Assembly (NCBI GenBank): GCA_022823145.1
Contig: JAJDXS010000061.1
Coordinates: 1-61,659 of the forward strand
DNA length: 61,659 nt
Origin: Gemmatimonadota bacterium
Lineage (GTDB): Bacteria; Gemmatimonadota; Gemmatimonadetes; Longimicrobiales; Gaopeijiaceae
Reading direction: 5' to 3'
The notes beneath the pieces are model-generated. The model searched no databases. It saw nothing but the letters and a program-made list of their open reading frames with translations, and was not told the DNA's origin. Both the position numbers and the translations under genes were made by a program. Positions 43,251 through 51,837 of the stretch are shown here, one piece after another; position 1 is the first letter of the stretch, and every line of letters begins with the position of its first letter.

Positions 43251-43276
43251 GATGTCTACACATTACAGAATGAACC
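43251..43276. repeat. Partial copy of the TAATGT/ACATTA repeat
   Basis: GATGTCTACACATTAC followed by AGAATGAAC. The segment 43260-43275 matches 10661-10676 in the MITE at 14 of 16 positions (ACATTACAG, two different bases, TGAAC), and both are followed by GCGGAG-rich sequence. It marks the break of the HTH remnant. Confidence 0.5.
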
Positions 43277-43412
43277 CAAGCGGAGGCGGCTGAGCAGCGA
43301 AGCATGCTTCCCTTCGCCAATCAGCCGCCCCCCTCCCAACTTGCCAGGAGCCAACCTTTCCAGGTGGACCCCGGCCGCTCCCGCCTGCGGCCGGGCCTGC
43401 GATCTGTCCCTC

Positions 43413-46040
43413 CTACCCCTTCGGCTGATCCCCCTGCAACTCCAGAATGTCCACGTTCCACTGGCTGTCGCCGAGCAGGTGCTTCACGAAGTACTCCGCG
43501 CGGAGCCAGAACCAGTAGTTGCTCATGTTCCCGAAGCCGTGGCGCTGGCCGGGGAAGATGAAGAAGTCGAAGCGCTTGTTGGCGCGAATCAGCGCTTCGG
43601 CCATGCGGAAGGTGCCGGCGTGGTGGACGTTGTTGTCGACATCCCCGGTCGTCAGCAGCAGGTGACCCTTCAGGTTCGCGGCGATGTCCGAGTTCCGGTC
43701 GATGTCGTACTCGAAGCTCGTGACGGCGCCGGTCGAGTCCTTCACCTCCTTGACCCCGTCGTGCTTCTCGGACCAGTTGGCGTTGTAGACGTCGTTGTTG
43801 TGGTTTCCGGCTGACGAGACGGCCACCTTGAAGAAGTCGGGGTAGACGAGCATGGCCGCGGTGGACATGAAGCCGCCGCCGGAGTGCCCGTAGATCCCCA
43901 CCCGGTCGACGTCGATGAAGGCGTGGCGGTCGGCGAGCTGCTCGATCCCCGCCTTCTTGTCGGCCAGGCCGTAGTCGCGGAGGTTGCCGTACCCGTAGTT
44001 GTGGTACCACTTCGAGCGGTCGGGATGGCCGCCCCGATTCCCGATCGTGATGACGATGAAGCCGAACTGCGCGAGCGCCTGCTCGGTCTGGTTCAGCGAG
44101 AACGACTTCGACACCGACTCGGTCTGCGGTCCGGGATATACGTACGCGATGATCGGATACTGCTTGGCTGGGTCGAAATCGTATGGCTTGTACATGACCC
44201 CGTAGATATCCGTCACGCCGTCGTCGGCCTTCACCTGGTAGGTCTCGGGGAACTGGTATCCGGCCGCTTCGAGCGCCGACAGGTCGGCCGTCTCCAGGTC
44301 CATGATCCTGCGCCCGGAAGCGTCGAAGAGCGCTGAGACGGGGTTGGTGTCGACGCGCGAGTAGTTGTCGATGAAGTAGCGCGCGGACTCGGACACGACG
44401 GCCTGGTGGTCGTAGTTGCCGGGGTTGAGCAGGGTCAGGCCGCTGCCATTCAGGCCTACGCGGTACATGTGCATGTAGTACGGGTCTTCGCCCTCCTCGC
44501 GGGCGTTGGCCCGGAACACCGCGTATCCGTCGTCCTCGTTCACGCCCATCAGCGCGTCGACATGCCAAGGGCCTTCGGTCAGGCGAGTGCGGACCGTTCC
44601 ATCCGGCGCGTAGCGGTAGAGGTGCGCCCACCCGTCCCGTTCCGACCACCAGATGAGGTCCCCGTTCTCCAGGCGGCGGGGTGTCTGGTGCTCCACGTAC
44701 GTGTTCAGGCGCTCCTCGATCACGGCGGTGACCTCGCCGGTCGCAGGGTCGGCGCTCATCACGTCCACGCGGTGCTGGTCGCGGCTCCGCCGCCAGAAGT
44801 AGAGCTCGCTGCTGCTGTCCGACAGCCACTTCGTGATGTTGGGCTCGTCGCGGCCAGCGCCGCCGCCCCCGCCGAAGAAGAAGAACCCGCCGCCGCCCTG
44901 TCCCGGCGCGCTGAAGATCCCCATGCGTTGGTCCTTCCAGGGATCGTCGTCGATCTGCGTCATCTCGCGCGACTCCATGTCGAAGACGTGGAGGCTGGTC
45001 TGCGTCACGTTCTCCTCGCCCGGCATCTCGTACCGGTAGCTCTCCAGCTTCGGACGCGTGTTGCCGACCGCGTGAACGACCCACAGGTGGTCCACCTCGC
45101 GGCGGTCCTGACGGGTGAGCGCGAAGTAGCGGGAGTCGTGGGACCAGGTCGTCCCGGAGGGCTGGCGCTTCTTGTGCTCCTCTTCCGTCTCCTCGTCGTT
45201 CTGGCCGCGGCCCTGCGAGCCCCAGCTGAAGTCCTTCTCACCGTCGGTCGTGAGCTGGATCTCCTCGACCTCGACGTCCTCTTCCGCCTCTTCGGCCTCG
45301 TCACCCGACTTGCCGCGCCGCGCTTCGACGATCTTCATGTACTCCTCGTAGCTCATCATCCAGAGGTTGAATTCGCGGGAGAAGACGACCCATGCGGTGT
45401 CCGGCGAGACGCTTGCCCAGCTCGGGTGGCTGTCGGGCTCCTCGTAGTCCTCCAGTTCGCGGAGGGTTCGCGTGGTGACGTCGTACTCGAAGTGGTGGAC
45501 GATGTTGCGCATCCTGGGGCGACGCGGGCCGCGCTGCTGCTCGTCTTCCTGGTCTTCCTCGATGTCGTCCTCTTCCTCCTCCACCTCCTCTTCCTGCGAC
45601 GACTCCACGTCGAACTGGATCGTGTTGGGTCCAGTGAAGCGGATGGCACGGATCGGCAGGTTCTGCCCGTCCCACGGATCCCGCGTGATGCGGGTCAGCT
45701 CGGCGGCGATCCGGTCGTTGTCGAAGATTTCGGTCTTCGTGCCCTGAGCCGGGTCCACGAGGTAGAAGTGCCGGCCGTCCGACGTTTCCCACTCGTACCA
45801 GAAGCGGTCCGTGTCCTCGATCCACCGCGGCGTGACGCGCAGGGAATGGACCAGGTCGCTGACCTTGTAGGGGGCGAAGCGGGCCGCGAGTTCGAAGTTG
45901 GCGGAGCCGGGGCCTTCGACCTTGATCGAGCCCTCTTCCTGGGCGACGGCGGGTTCGTTCATGGCTCCCAGGACGAGGAAGGCGGCGCCAAGGATCAGGG
46001 CGAGGCGGGAACGTGAGCGGGTGACGGTGCGGCGGAACAT
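43413..46040 (-). CDS. DPP4-type S9 peptidase, exported, with acidic inserts
   Basis: 875 aa with a basic signal peptide ending A-V-A-Q. The N-terminal beta-propeller is of dipeptidyl-peptidase IV type. The hydrolase domain has Ser720 (G-H-S-G-G-G), Asp802 (G-D-V-D-N-N-V) and His834 (Q-R-H-G-F-G). Three low-complexity inserts interrupt the propeller: a Glu/Asp run at ~149-168, a second acidic/Lys-rich stretch near 260-300, and a loop of four Phe flanked by Gly near 390-405. GGAGG precedes the ATG at 46040. It would release dipeptides from exported peptides. It is divergent to a paralogue at 46198. Confidence 0.93.
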   Translation of the reverse strand: MFRRTVTRSRSRLALILGAAFLVLGAMNEPAVAQEEGSIKVEGPGSANFELAARFAPYKVSDLVHSLRVTPRWIEDTDRFWYEWETSDGRHFYLVDPAQGTKTEIFDNDRIAAELTRITRDPWDGQNLPIRAIRFTGPNTIQFDVESSQEEEVEEEEDDIEEDQEDEQQRGPRRPRMRNIVHHFEYDVTTRTLRELEDYEEPDSHPSWASVSPDTAWVVFSREFNLWMMSYEEYMKIVEARRGKSGDEAEEAEEDVEVEEIQLTTDGEKDFSWGSQGRGQNDEETEEEHKKRQPSGTTWSHDSRYFALTRQDRREVDHLWVVHAVGNTRPKLESYRYEMPGEENVTQTSLHVFDMESREMTQIDDDPWKDQRMGIFSAPGQGGGGFFFFGGGGGAGRDEPNITKWLSDSSSELYFWRRSRDQHRVDVMSADPATGEVTAVIEERLNTYVEHQTPRRLENGDLIWWSERDGWAHLYRYAPDGTVRTRLTEGPWHVDALMGVNEDDGYAVFRANAREEGEDPYYMHMYRVGLNGSGLTLLNPGNYDHQAVVSESARYFIDNYSRVDTNPVSALFDASGRRIMDLETADLSALEAAGYQFPETYQVKADDGVTDIYGVMYKPYDFDPAKQYPIIAYVYPGPQTESVSKSFSLNQTEQALAQFGFIVITIGNRGGHPDRSKWYHNYGYGNLRDYGLADKKAGIEQLADRHAFIDVDRVGIYGHSGGGFMSTAAMLVYPDFFKVAVSSAGNHNNDVYNANWSEKHDGVKEVKDSTGAVTSFEYDIDRNSDIAANLKGHLLLTTGDVDNNVHHAGTFRMAEALIRANKRFDFFIFPGQRHGFGNMSNYWFWLRAEYFVKHLLGDSQWNVDILELQGDQPKG

Positions 46041-46142
46041 TCTGGGCCTCCGTTGGGGAGCGGGAAGCTGCGTGGGGAGCGCCAGGTGGCGCACCATACC
46101 GTGGACACGCATCTTCGCCGGATTGACTGTGGGCCGGCCCGG

Positions 46143-46162
46143 GCAGATCGCGGCCGATCTGC
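46143..46162. promoter_or_regulatory. Palindrome GCAGATCG-CGGC-CGATCTGC between divergent S9 peptidases
   Basis: Perfect 8-base arms with a 4-base centre, 35 bases before the plus-strand peptidase start and about 100 bases before the minus-strand one. The position suits an operator controlling both peptidase genes. No regulator gene was identified nearby. Confidence 0.45.
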
Positions 46163-46197
46163 AAGGGCAACCGATCAGAAATGGGAGACTTTGCCCG

Positions 46198-48546
46198 ATG
46201 GTGCAAGCGAAAGCCGGTATCGTTCTCGTGTACCTGGGCCTGGCGACCGCGCTCGCTCAGGCCCAGGAGCCGCAGGCCCGATCCGTCGTCACGGCGGCAG
46301 ACTACGCGCGGGCCGAGCAGTTTTTGCCGTCCAATGCGGCGCGGCTACTTACCGGGGTGCCGGTCAGCCCGGTGACCTGGGTTGGCGACTCCGACCGGTT
46401 CTGGTACCGCGTGCGAACGGACGACGGCGAGCGCTTCATCCTGGTCGATCCCGATGCCCGAACCCGGCGCGACGCCTTCGACCACGGCCGCCTCGCGGCT
46501 GCGCTCTCCGCGGCGGCGGACACCTCCTACGACCCGGCGCGGATGCCGTTTGCAACCTTCGAATTCGTCGAAGACGGCGCGGCACTGAAGCTCGACATCG
46601 GCGCGGCGAAGTGGCGCTGCGAACTTGCCGGTTACACCTGTGCGGAGCGCGACGCTACCGCCGAATTCAGCCCGGCGGAACTTGCCTCGCCCGACGGCAC
46701 GCGCGCCCTGTTCACTCGCAGCCACAACCTGTGGGTTCGGGCGGCCGGGGAAGAGGACGGCACGCAGCTGACCGACGACGGGGAGCCCTACTGGGACTAC
46801 GGGTCCAGCCCTGAGGGCAACACGTCGGCGGTCACGATCCGCCGCTTCGGCATCCCGGTACCGCCCGCCGCGCTCTGGTCGCCGGACGGCCGCTACGTGG
46901 CCACGCACCAGCTTGACCAGCGCGGCGTTCTCGAAATGCACCTCGTGCAGGCTGCTCCCGAAGACGGGTCGAAGCGGCCGCGGCACCATGCGTACCGGTA
47001 CGCGCTTCCCGGCGACTCGATCATTCCCATGGCCCACATGGTCATCGCGGACGCGGAAACGGGCGTAGTCACCCGGCTGAACGCGGATCCGCTCAATTCC
47101 ATCTTCCAGTCGCCCTTTGCCTTCCAGAACGCGTGGTGGGCGGAGGACGGATCGGCCCTCTACACCCTTCGCTTCACAAGGGGCCAGAAGGCCGTGAGTC
47201 TGGAGGCGGCCGACCCGGCGACCGGGGAAGTGCGGACGATTATCGAGGAGAGCTGCGCCACCTATTGCGAGGCCACCCCGACTCTGGGGCTACCGCCAAA
47301 CGTGCGGGTGCTCGGCGGCGGCGACGAGGTCCTGTGGTGGTCCGAGCGGGACGGATGGGGTCACCTCTATCTCTACGACGGGCGGACCGGCGAGCTGAAG
47401 CGACAGGTGACGAGCGGTCCGTGGCTGGTCCGACAGTTGCTGCATGTGGACGAGGCCACGCGCACGCTGTGGTTCACCGCGAGCGGACGCGAAGGCGGCG
47501 ACCCCTACTACATGCAGCTGTACAGCGTGGGGCTCGACGGCGGACCGGTGCGCCGCCTCACGAGCGAGGACTCCCACCACCTCGTCACTGCCAGCCCCGG
47601 CGGCGCCTGGTTCGTCGACACCCACGGCCGGATCGACACGGCCCCGGTCACCGTGCTGCGCGACCGGAGCGGCGCGGTCGTGATGACGCTCGAGACCGGG
47701 TCGCTGGACGGTCTCGAGGCACTGGGATGGAGTCCGCCGGAGATGGTGGTGACGAAGGCGCGGGACGGCGTCACCGACCTCTTCGGCCTGATCGTCAAAC
47801 CCACCGGCTTCGATCCCGAGGCCGTGTACCCCGTGATCGACTACGTCTACCCGGGTCCCCAGACGGCGTGGGTGCCCAAGAGCATCGCCGATCCGCTGTC
47901 GCGGGTGCTGTGGGATGCGCAGGCGACAGCCGAACTGGGCGCGGTCGTGGTGGTTCTGGACGGCTTCGGCAAGCCCCTGCGCTCGAAGGCATTCCACAAC
48001 GTCTCGTACGGCAATCTGCAGGACGCTGGCGGACTGGCCGACCACGTGTCCTCGATGAAGCAGCTTGCGGCGTCGAGGCCCTGGATGGACCTGGGGCGCG
48101 TCGGGGTGTACGGCGCCTCCGGGGGCGGATACATGTCCACCCACGCCATGCTGACCCAGCCGGACTTCTACAAGGTGGCGGTCTCGGGCGCCGGCAACCA
48201 CGACCAGCGCGGCTACATCGCGCTCTGGGGCGAACTCTACCACGGGCTCATGGACCCGGACGGCGCCAACTACATTCAGCAGGCCAACACCACCCACGCG
48301 GCCAACCTGAAGGGCAAGCTGCTGCTGATCCACGGCGAGATGGACGACAACGTCAGCCCGGCGCTGACCATGCAGGTGGTGGACGCACTCATCAAGGCGA
48401 ACCGCACCTTCGACATGCTCATCCTTCCCAACCTCAACCACGGGGCCGGCGGCGACCCCTACTACATCCGGCGACGCTGGGACTACTTCGTCGAGCATCT
48501 GATCGGGGCGGAGCCGCCAGCTGACTACCGGGTGGTGCCGTCGTGA
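46198..48546 (+). CDS. DPP4-type S9 peptidase, exported
   Basis: 782 aa. Signal peptide ending A-Q-A-Q-E. A propeller homologous to the divergent gene (S-D-R-F-W-Y, W-W-S-E-R-D-G-W-G-H-L-Y) is followed by a hydrolase domain with Ser641 (G-A-S-G-G-G), Asp716 (G-E-M-D-D-N-V) and His748 (N-H-G-A-G-G). It lacks the acidic inserts of its neighbour. GGGAGA lies 8 bases before ATG 46198. The next genes, 150 bases downstream, are the SusC2/SusD2 pair, suggesting a peptide degradation and uptake locus (inference). Confidence 0.92.
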   Translation: MVQAKAGIVLVYLGLATALAQAQEPQARSVVTAADYARAEQFLPSNAARLLTGVPVSPVTWVGDSDRFWYRVRTDDGERFILVDPDARTRRDAFDHGRLAAALSAAADTSYDPARMPFATFEFVEDGAALKLDIGAAKWRCELAGYTCAERDATAEFSPAELASPDGTRALFTRSHNLWVRAAGEEDGTQLTDDGEPYWDYGSSPEGNTSAVTIRRFGIPVPPAALWSPDGRYVATHQLDQRGVLEMHLVQAAPEDGSKRPRHHAYRYALPGDSIIPMAHMVIADAETGVVTRLNADPLNSIFQSPFAFQNAWWAEDGSALYTLRFTRGQKAVSLEAADPATGEVRTIIEESCATYCEATPTLGLPPNVRVLGGGDEVLWWSERDGWGHLYLYDGRTGELKRQVTSGPWLVRQLLHVDEATRTLWFTASGREGGDPYYMQLYSVGLDGGPVRRLTSEDSHHLVTASPGGAWFVDTHGRIDTAPVTVLRDRSGAVVMTLETGSLDGLEALGWSPPEMVVTKARDGVTDLFGLIVKPTGFDPEAVYPVIDYVYPGPQTAWVPKSIADPLSRVLWDAQATAELGAVVVVLDGFGKPLRSKAFHNVSYGNLQDAGGLADHVSSMKQLAASRPWMDLGRVGVYGASGGGYMSTHAMLTQPDFYKVAVSGAGNHDQRGYIALWGELYHGLMDPDGANYIQQANTTHAANLKGKLLLIHGEMDDNVSPALTMQVVDALIKANRTFDMLILPNLNHGAGGDPYYIRRRWDYFVEHLIGAEPPADYRVVPS

Positions 48547-48584
48547 GCAGAGGGGGTCGATTCGCGCCGTGTACCGCGTCGTGT

Positions 48585-48598
48585 ACACACCGGTGTGT
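48585..48598. promoter_or_regulatory. Palindrome ACACACC-GGTGTGT upstream of susC2
   Basis: A perfect 14-base palindrome six bases upstream of a candidate -35 box for SusC2. Candidate activator or repressor site. Confidence 0.4.
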
Positions 48599-48603
48599 GC
48601 CTG

Positions 48604-48632
48604 TTGCCATGTGGCCCGCCACAGCCTAACTT
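48604..48632 (+). promoter_or_regulatory. Candidate promoter of the SusC2 operon
   Basis: TTGCCA at 48604-48609 and TAACTT at 48627-48632 with a 17-base spacer, 62 bases before the ATG. Read by eye; no experimental support. Confidence 0.4.
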
Positions 48633-48694
48633 GCCGCCCCGTCGAAAACAGGGGTCTCAAAACCATTCTCACCACCAACCCAAAGGAGAGTCGC

Positions 48695-51600
48695 ATGAGA
48701 CCGATTTCGCGTTCGAAACCGAGGTCCCCGGGAGGGTTCCTCACCGCGGGCGCGGCGCTGCTTGCCCTGACCCTGGGGTTCGCGCCCGTGTCCGCGCAGA
48801 ACACCATCACCGGGACAGTGATTGCCAGCAGTTCCCAGCAACCGCTCGCCGGTGCCCAGGTGCAGATCGACGGCACCGAACTCGGTTCCCTCACGGACAA
48901 CCGCGGTCGCTTCCTGATCCTCAACGCTCCCGGCGGCACCGTCACCGTTCGGGTGATCATGATCGGGTACCAGGAAGCGACGGCGGAGGCCACCTCCGGC
49001 GAGCCACTCACCATCGAGCTCCAGGAAACGGCAATCTCCCTGGATGAGATTGTCGTGACGGGCGTGGTCGGCGAACAGGCGGCCCGAGCGGTCGGCAACG
49101 TCGTCGGCCAGGTCGATGCCGCGCAGTTGGAGCAGTTGGCTCCCAGCGTCGATCTCCAGCGGATGATCAGCGCTTCCGTACCGGGAGTGCGTGTGTCGCT
49201 GAGCAGCGGTGAAGTTGGCACCGGCGGAACCACCCGTATTCGCGGAATCGCCAGCCTTTCGCTCGGCGCGCAGCCGTTGATCTATGTCGACGGCGTCCGG
49301 GTGAACGGCGACGAAGCGAGCGGTGCCCTGGGGGGCACGGGCTTCCGAAGCAACTCCCAGCCGTCTCGCCTGGGTGATTTCAACCCGGACGAGATTGAGA
49401 ACATCGAGATCATCAAGGGGCCGGCGGCCGCCACACTGTACGGAACCGAGGCCTCGAACGGAGTGATCAACATCATTACCAAGCGGGGCCGCACCGGCGC
49501 TCCCCGGATCAATGTGACGATGAAGCAGGGCGCCAACTTCTATCCGGACGTGTACAACATGTTTCCGGACGTCTGGTACAACTGCTCCGGCGTATCCCAG
49601 ACTGTCGATGTCGACGAGCGCCTGAAGTGTCAGCCCGGCACGGTGGCTTCCTTCAACGTCCTCCAGATCGACCGCGACGTATACGGCAACGAGTGGTTTC
49701 AGACCGGGCACGCGCAGTCCTACGGCGCGGACGTTACCGGAGGAACCCAGCAGATCACCTACTACGTTTCCGCCGACTGGGACCGCGACGAGGGTGTGGT
49801 CGAGTACAACTGGAAAAACCGCATGAGCGGCCGCGCCAACCTGACCTACACACCCTCCGACGCATTGCAGCTGGATTTCGGGCTCGGCGCCATCCGAAGC
49901 ACGGCGCAGTCGGCGTCGGCCCAGCAGCCGTTGCCGACAGCCATTATCTGGGCCTGTCCGTCTCCGGGGTGTGAAGCAGGCGATGTGAATGCACCCAGCC
50001 GCATCGACGGTGGCTTTCGTGGATACATCGCTTACCTGCCTGAGGCCTACAGAGACGATATCGAAGGCTTCCAGCATGTGGACCGCTCCACATTCTCGCT
50101 CCAGGTCAAGCACGAGCCGTACGACTGGTTCACTCACCGGGGAATCATCGGCGGCGACTTCAGCGCGGTCCGGAATTCGGAGCTGTACCGCCAGACGAAT
50201 CGGAACCCTGCCGGCCAGTTCACCCCCTGGGGCCGCAAGACTGCCATCAACGTCAACACGAGCTACTTCTCGCTGGACTACCAGGCGAACGGAATCTACG
50301 ATCTCAACGACGATCTGAGCTTCACCACTTCCGGTGGTGCGCAGTACTATCAGCGCCGTGAGTCTTCCACGTTGGCACACGGTGAGACCTTCCCTGTCGA
50401 CGCACTCGAAACCGTCACCTCCGGAGCGCAGAAGCGAGCAGCAGAGGACTTCTTCGAAAACAAGACCTTCGGTGTCTTTGTCCAGGAGCAGATCGCGTGG
50501 CGCAACCGGTTCTTTCTGACCGGAGCAGTGCGTGGAGACGACAACAGCGCTTTTGGAAAGAACTTCGACTTCGTCGTCTATCCCAAACTCCATGCCTCCT
50601 ACGTGTTGAGTGACGAAGAGTTCTTCCAGGATGTCCTCGGGGGCGTCAACACGCTGAAGCTGCGGGCTGCGTGGGGGAGGGCGGGGAAACAGCCGGATGT
50701 CTTTGACGCGATCCAGACCTACGCGCCGACCGTAGGACCTGCCGGTGCCTCGGTCCTTACTCCAGAGAACATCGGGAACCCCGACCTCAAACCCGAAGTG
50801 GGCGAGGAACTGGAAGTGGGATTCGATGTCGGATTGATGGGCGACCTGATCGGCATCGAATTCACGGCGTATACGCAAACCACGAATGACGCGTTGGTGC
50901 GAGTCCCGGTCATACCGTCCAAGGGATTCCCCGGCGTACAGTTCAGGAACATCGGAGAGATCCAGAACAAGGGCGTCGAGGTAGCCGTGAATGGCGCGGT
51001 CTACAACTCGGACGACCTCAGCATCGATCTGGGCGCCACCTTCTCTACCTTCAAGAACGAGGTCACCAACCTGGGCGGCCAGCCGCCGATCGTGCAGAGT
51101 TCTTCGAGCCTGAACCGCCAGTTCCACGTCGAGGGATTCCCGCTTGGCTCCATGTTCTACAGGCGAGTAGTCAGCGCCGATCTGGATGGGTCGAGCGGGC
51201 GCAACGTTGCGACCAACCTCATGTGCGAGGGCGGCGAGACGGTCGGGGACTCCAACTTCTCGTGGGGCGATGGTTCCGTCGTGCCGTGCTCGGACGCGCC
51301 GGAGGTCTACTGGGGCCAGCCGATCCCGAACATCGAGGCCGGTGTCTACGCCAACGTGCGCCTCGGTACGGATCTGTCCCTGTATGCCCTGGTCGACTAT
51401 GTGGGAGGACACCACATGAGCCTGGGAGATGTAAGCGCGCAGCACCGGTTCTTCATCAATTCCCGGGCGATCCTCGAGCGAACCGATCCCATTCTTCTCG
51501 CGTACGAGGCACTGGGAGCCAACGGTCTGGCGCAGTCCGGCGTGGTGGACGGTTCATTCATGAAGCTGCGCAATGTTGCGCTCTCCTACACCCTGCCGAC

Positions 51601-51820
51601 CTCCATGGCCGAAATGATGAGGGCCAGCCGGGTCGCCGTGACAGCCTCGATCGACAATGTCATGACCATCTGGCAGAGGACTACCGATTCCTTCGGACAC
51701 CCGGTGATGGATATCGAGAGGTCGCACATGCATCCGGCCAACTTCGGGCTGAACGGATACCTGCAGGAGGGTTGGCCGCAGACAACGCGGTTCACATCCA
51801 CCCTCCGGTTCACTTTCTAG
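48695..51820 (+). CDS. SusC/RagA-like TonB-linked outer-membrane protein (SusC2)
   Basis: 1041 aa with AAGGAGAG upstream of the ATG. Signal peptide ending V-S-A-Q. A carboxypeptidase-regulatory-like domain (I-T-G-T-V, L-T-D-N-R-G-R-F-L-I-L-N) is followed by L-D-E-I-V-V-T-G, the plug with Y-V-D-G-V-R-V and I-I-K-G-P-A-A-A-T-L-Y-G-T-E-A-S-N-G, and a barrel ending L-R-F-T-F. It shares long segments with SusC3, showing tandem duplication. It forms a pair with the SusD at 51838. Confidence 0.94.
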   Translation: MRPISRSKPRSPGGFLTAGAALLALTLGFAPVSAQNTITGTVIASSSQQPLAGAQVQIDGTELGSLTDNRGRFLILNAPGGTVTVRVIMIGYQEATAEATSGEPLTIELQETAISLDEIVVTGVVGEQAARAVGNVVGQVDAAQLEQLAPSVDLQRMISASVPGVRVSLSSGEVGTGGTTRIRGIASLSLGAQPLIYVDGVRVNGDEASGALGGTGFRSNSQPSRLGDFNPDEIENIEIIKGPAAATLYGTEASNGVINIITKRGRTGAPRINVTMKQGANFYPDVYNMFPDVWYNCSGVSQTVDVDERLKCQPGTVASFNVLQIDRDVYGNEWFQTGHAQSYGADVTGGTQQITYYVSADWDRDEGVVEYNWKNRMSGRANLTYTPSDALQLDFGLGAIRSTAQSASAQQPLPTAIIWACPSPGCEAGDVNAPSRIDGGFRGYIAYLPEAYRDDIEGFQHVDRSTFSLQVKHEPYDWFTHRGIIGGDFSAVRNSELYRQTNRNPAGQFTPWGRKTAINVNTSYFSLDYQANGIYDLNDDLSFTTSGGAQYYQRRESSTLAHGETFPVDALETVTSGAQKRAAEDFFENKTFGVFVQEQIAWRNRFFLTGAVRGDDNSAFGKNFDFVVYPKLHASYVLSDEEFFQDVLGGVNTLKLRAAWGRAGKQPDVFDAIQTYAPTVGPAGASVLTPENIGNPDLKPEVGEELEVGFDVGLMGDLIGIEFTAYTQTTNDALVRVPVIPSKGFPGVQFRNIGEIQNKGVEVAVNGAVYNSDDLSIDLGATFSTFKNEVTNLGGQPPIVQSSSSLNRQFHVEGFPLGSMFYRRVVSADLDGSSGRNVATNLMCEGGETVGDSNFSWGDGSVVPCSDAPEVYWGQPIPNIEAGVYANVRLGTDLSLYALVDYVGGHHMSLGDVSAQHRFFINSRAILERTDPILLAYEALGANGLAQSGVVDGSFMKLRNVALSYTLPTSMAEMMRASRVAVTASIDNVMTIWQRTTDSFGHPVMDIERSHMHPANFGLNGYLQEGWPQTTRFTSTLRFTF

Positions 51821-51837
51821 AGCAAAGGAGACAGAAA

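Noticed and set aside
43239..43412. A CRISPR or tandem-repeat locus in the short-repeat region
   Set aside because: No regularly spaced repeats or spacers; only one partial copy of the palindrome family is present.
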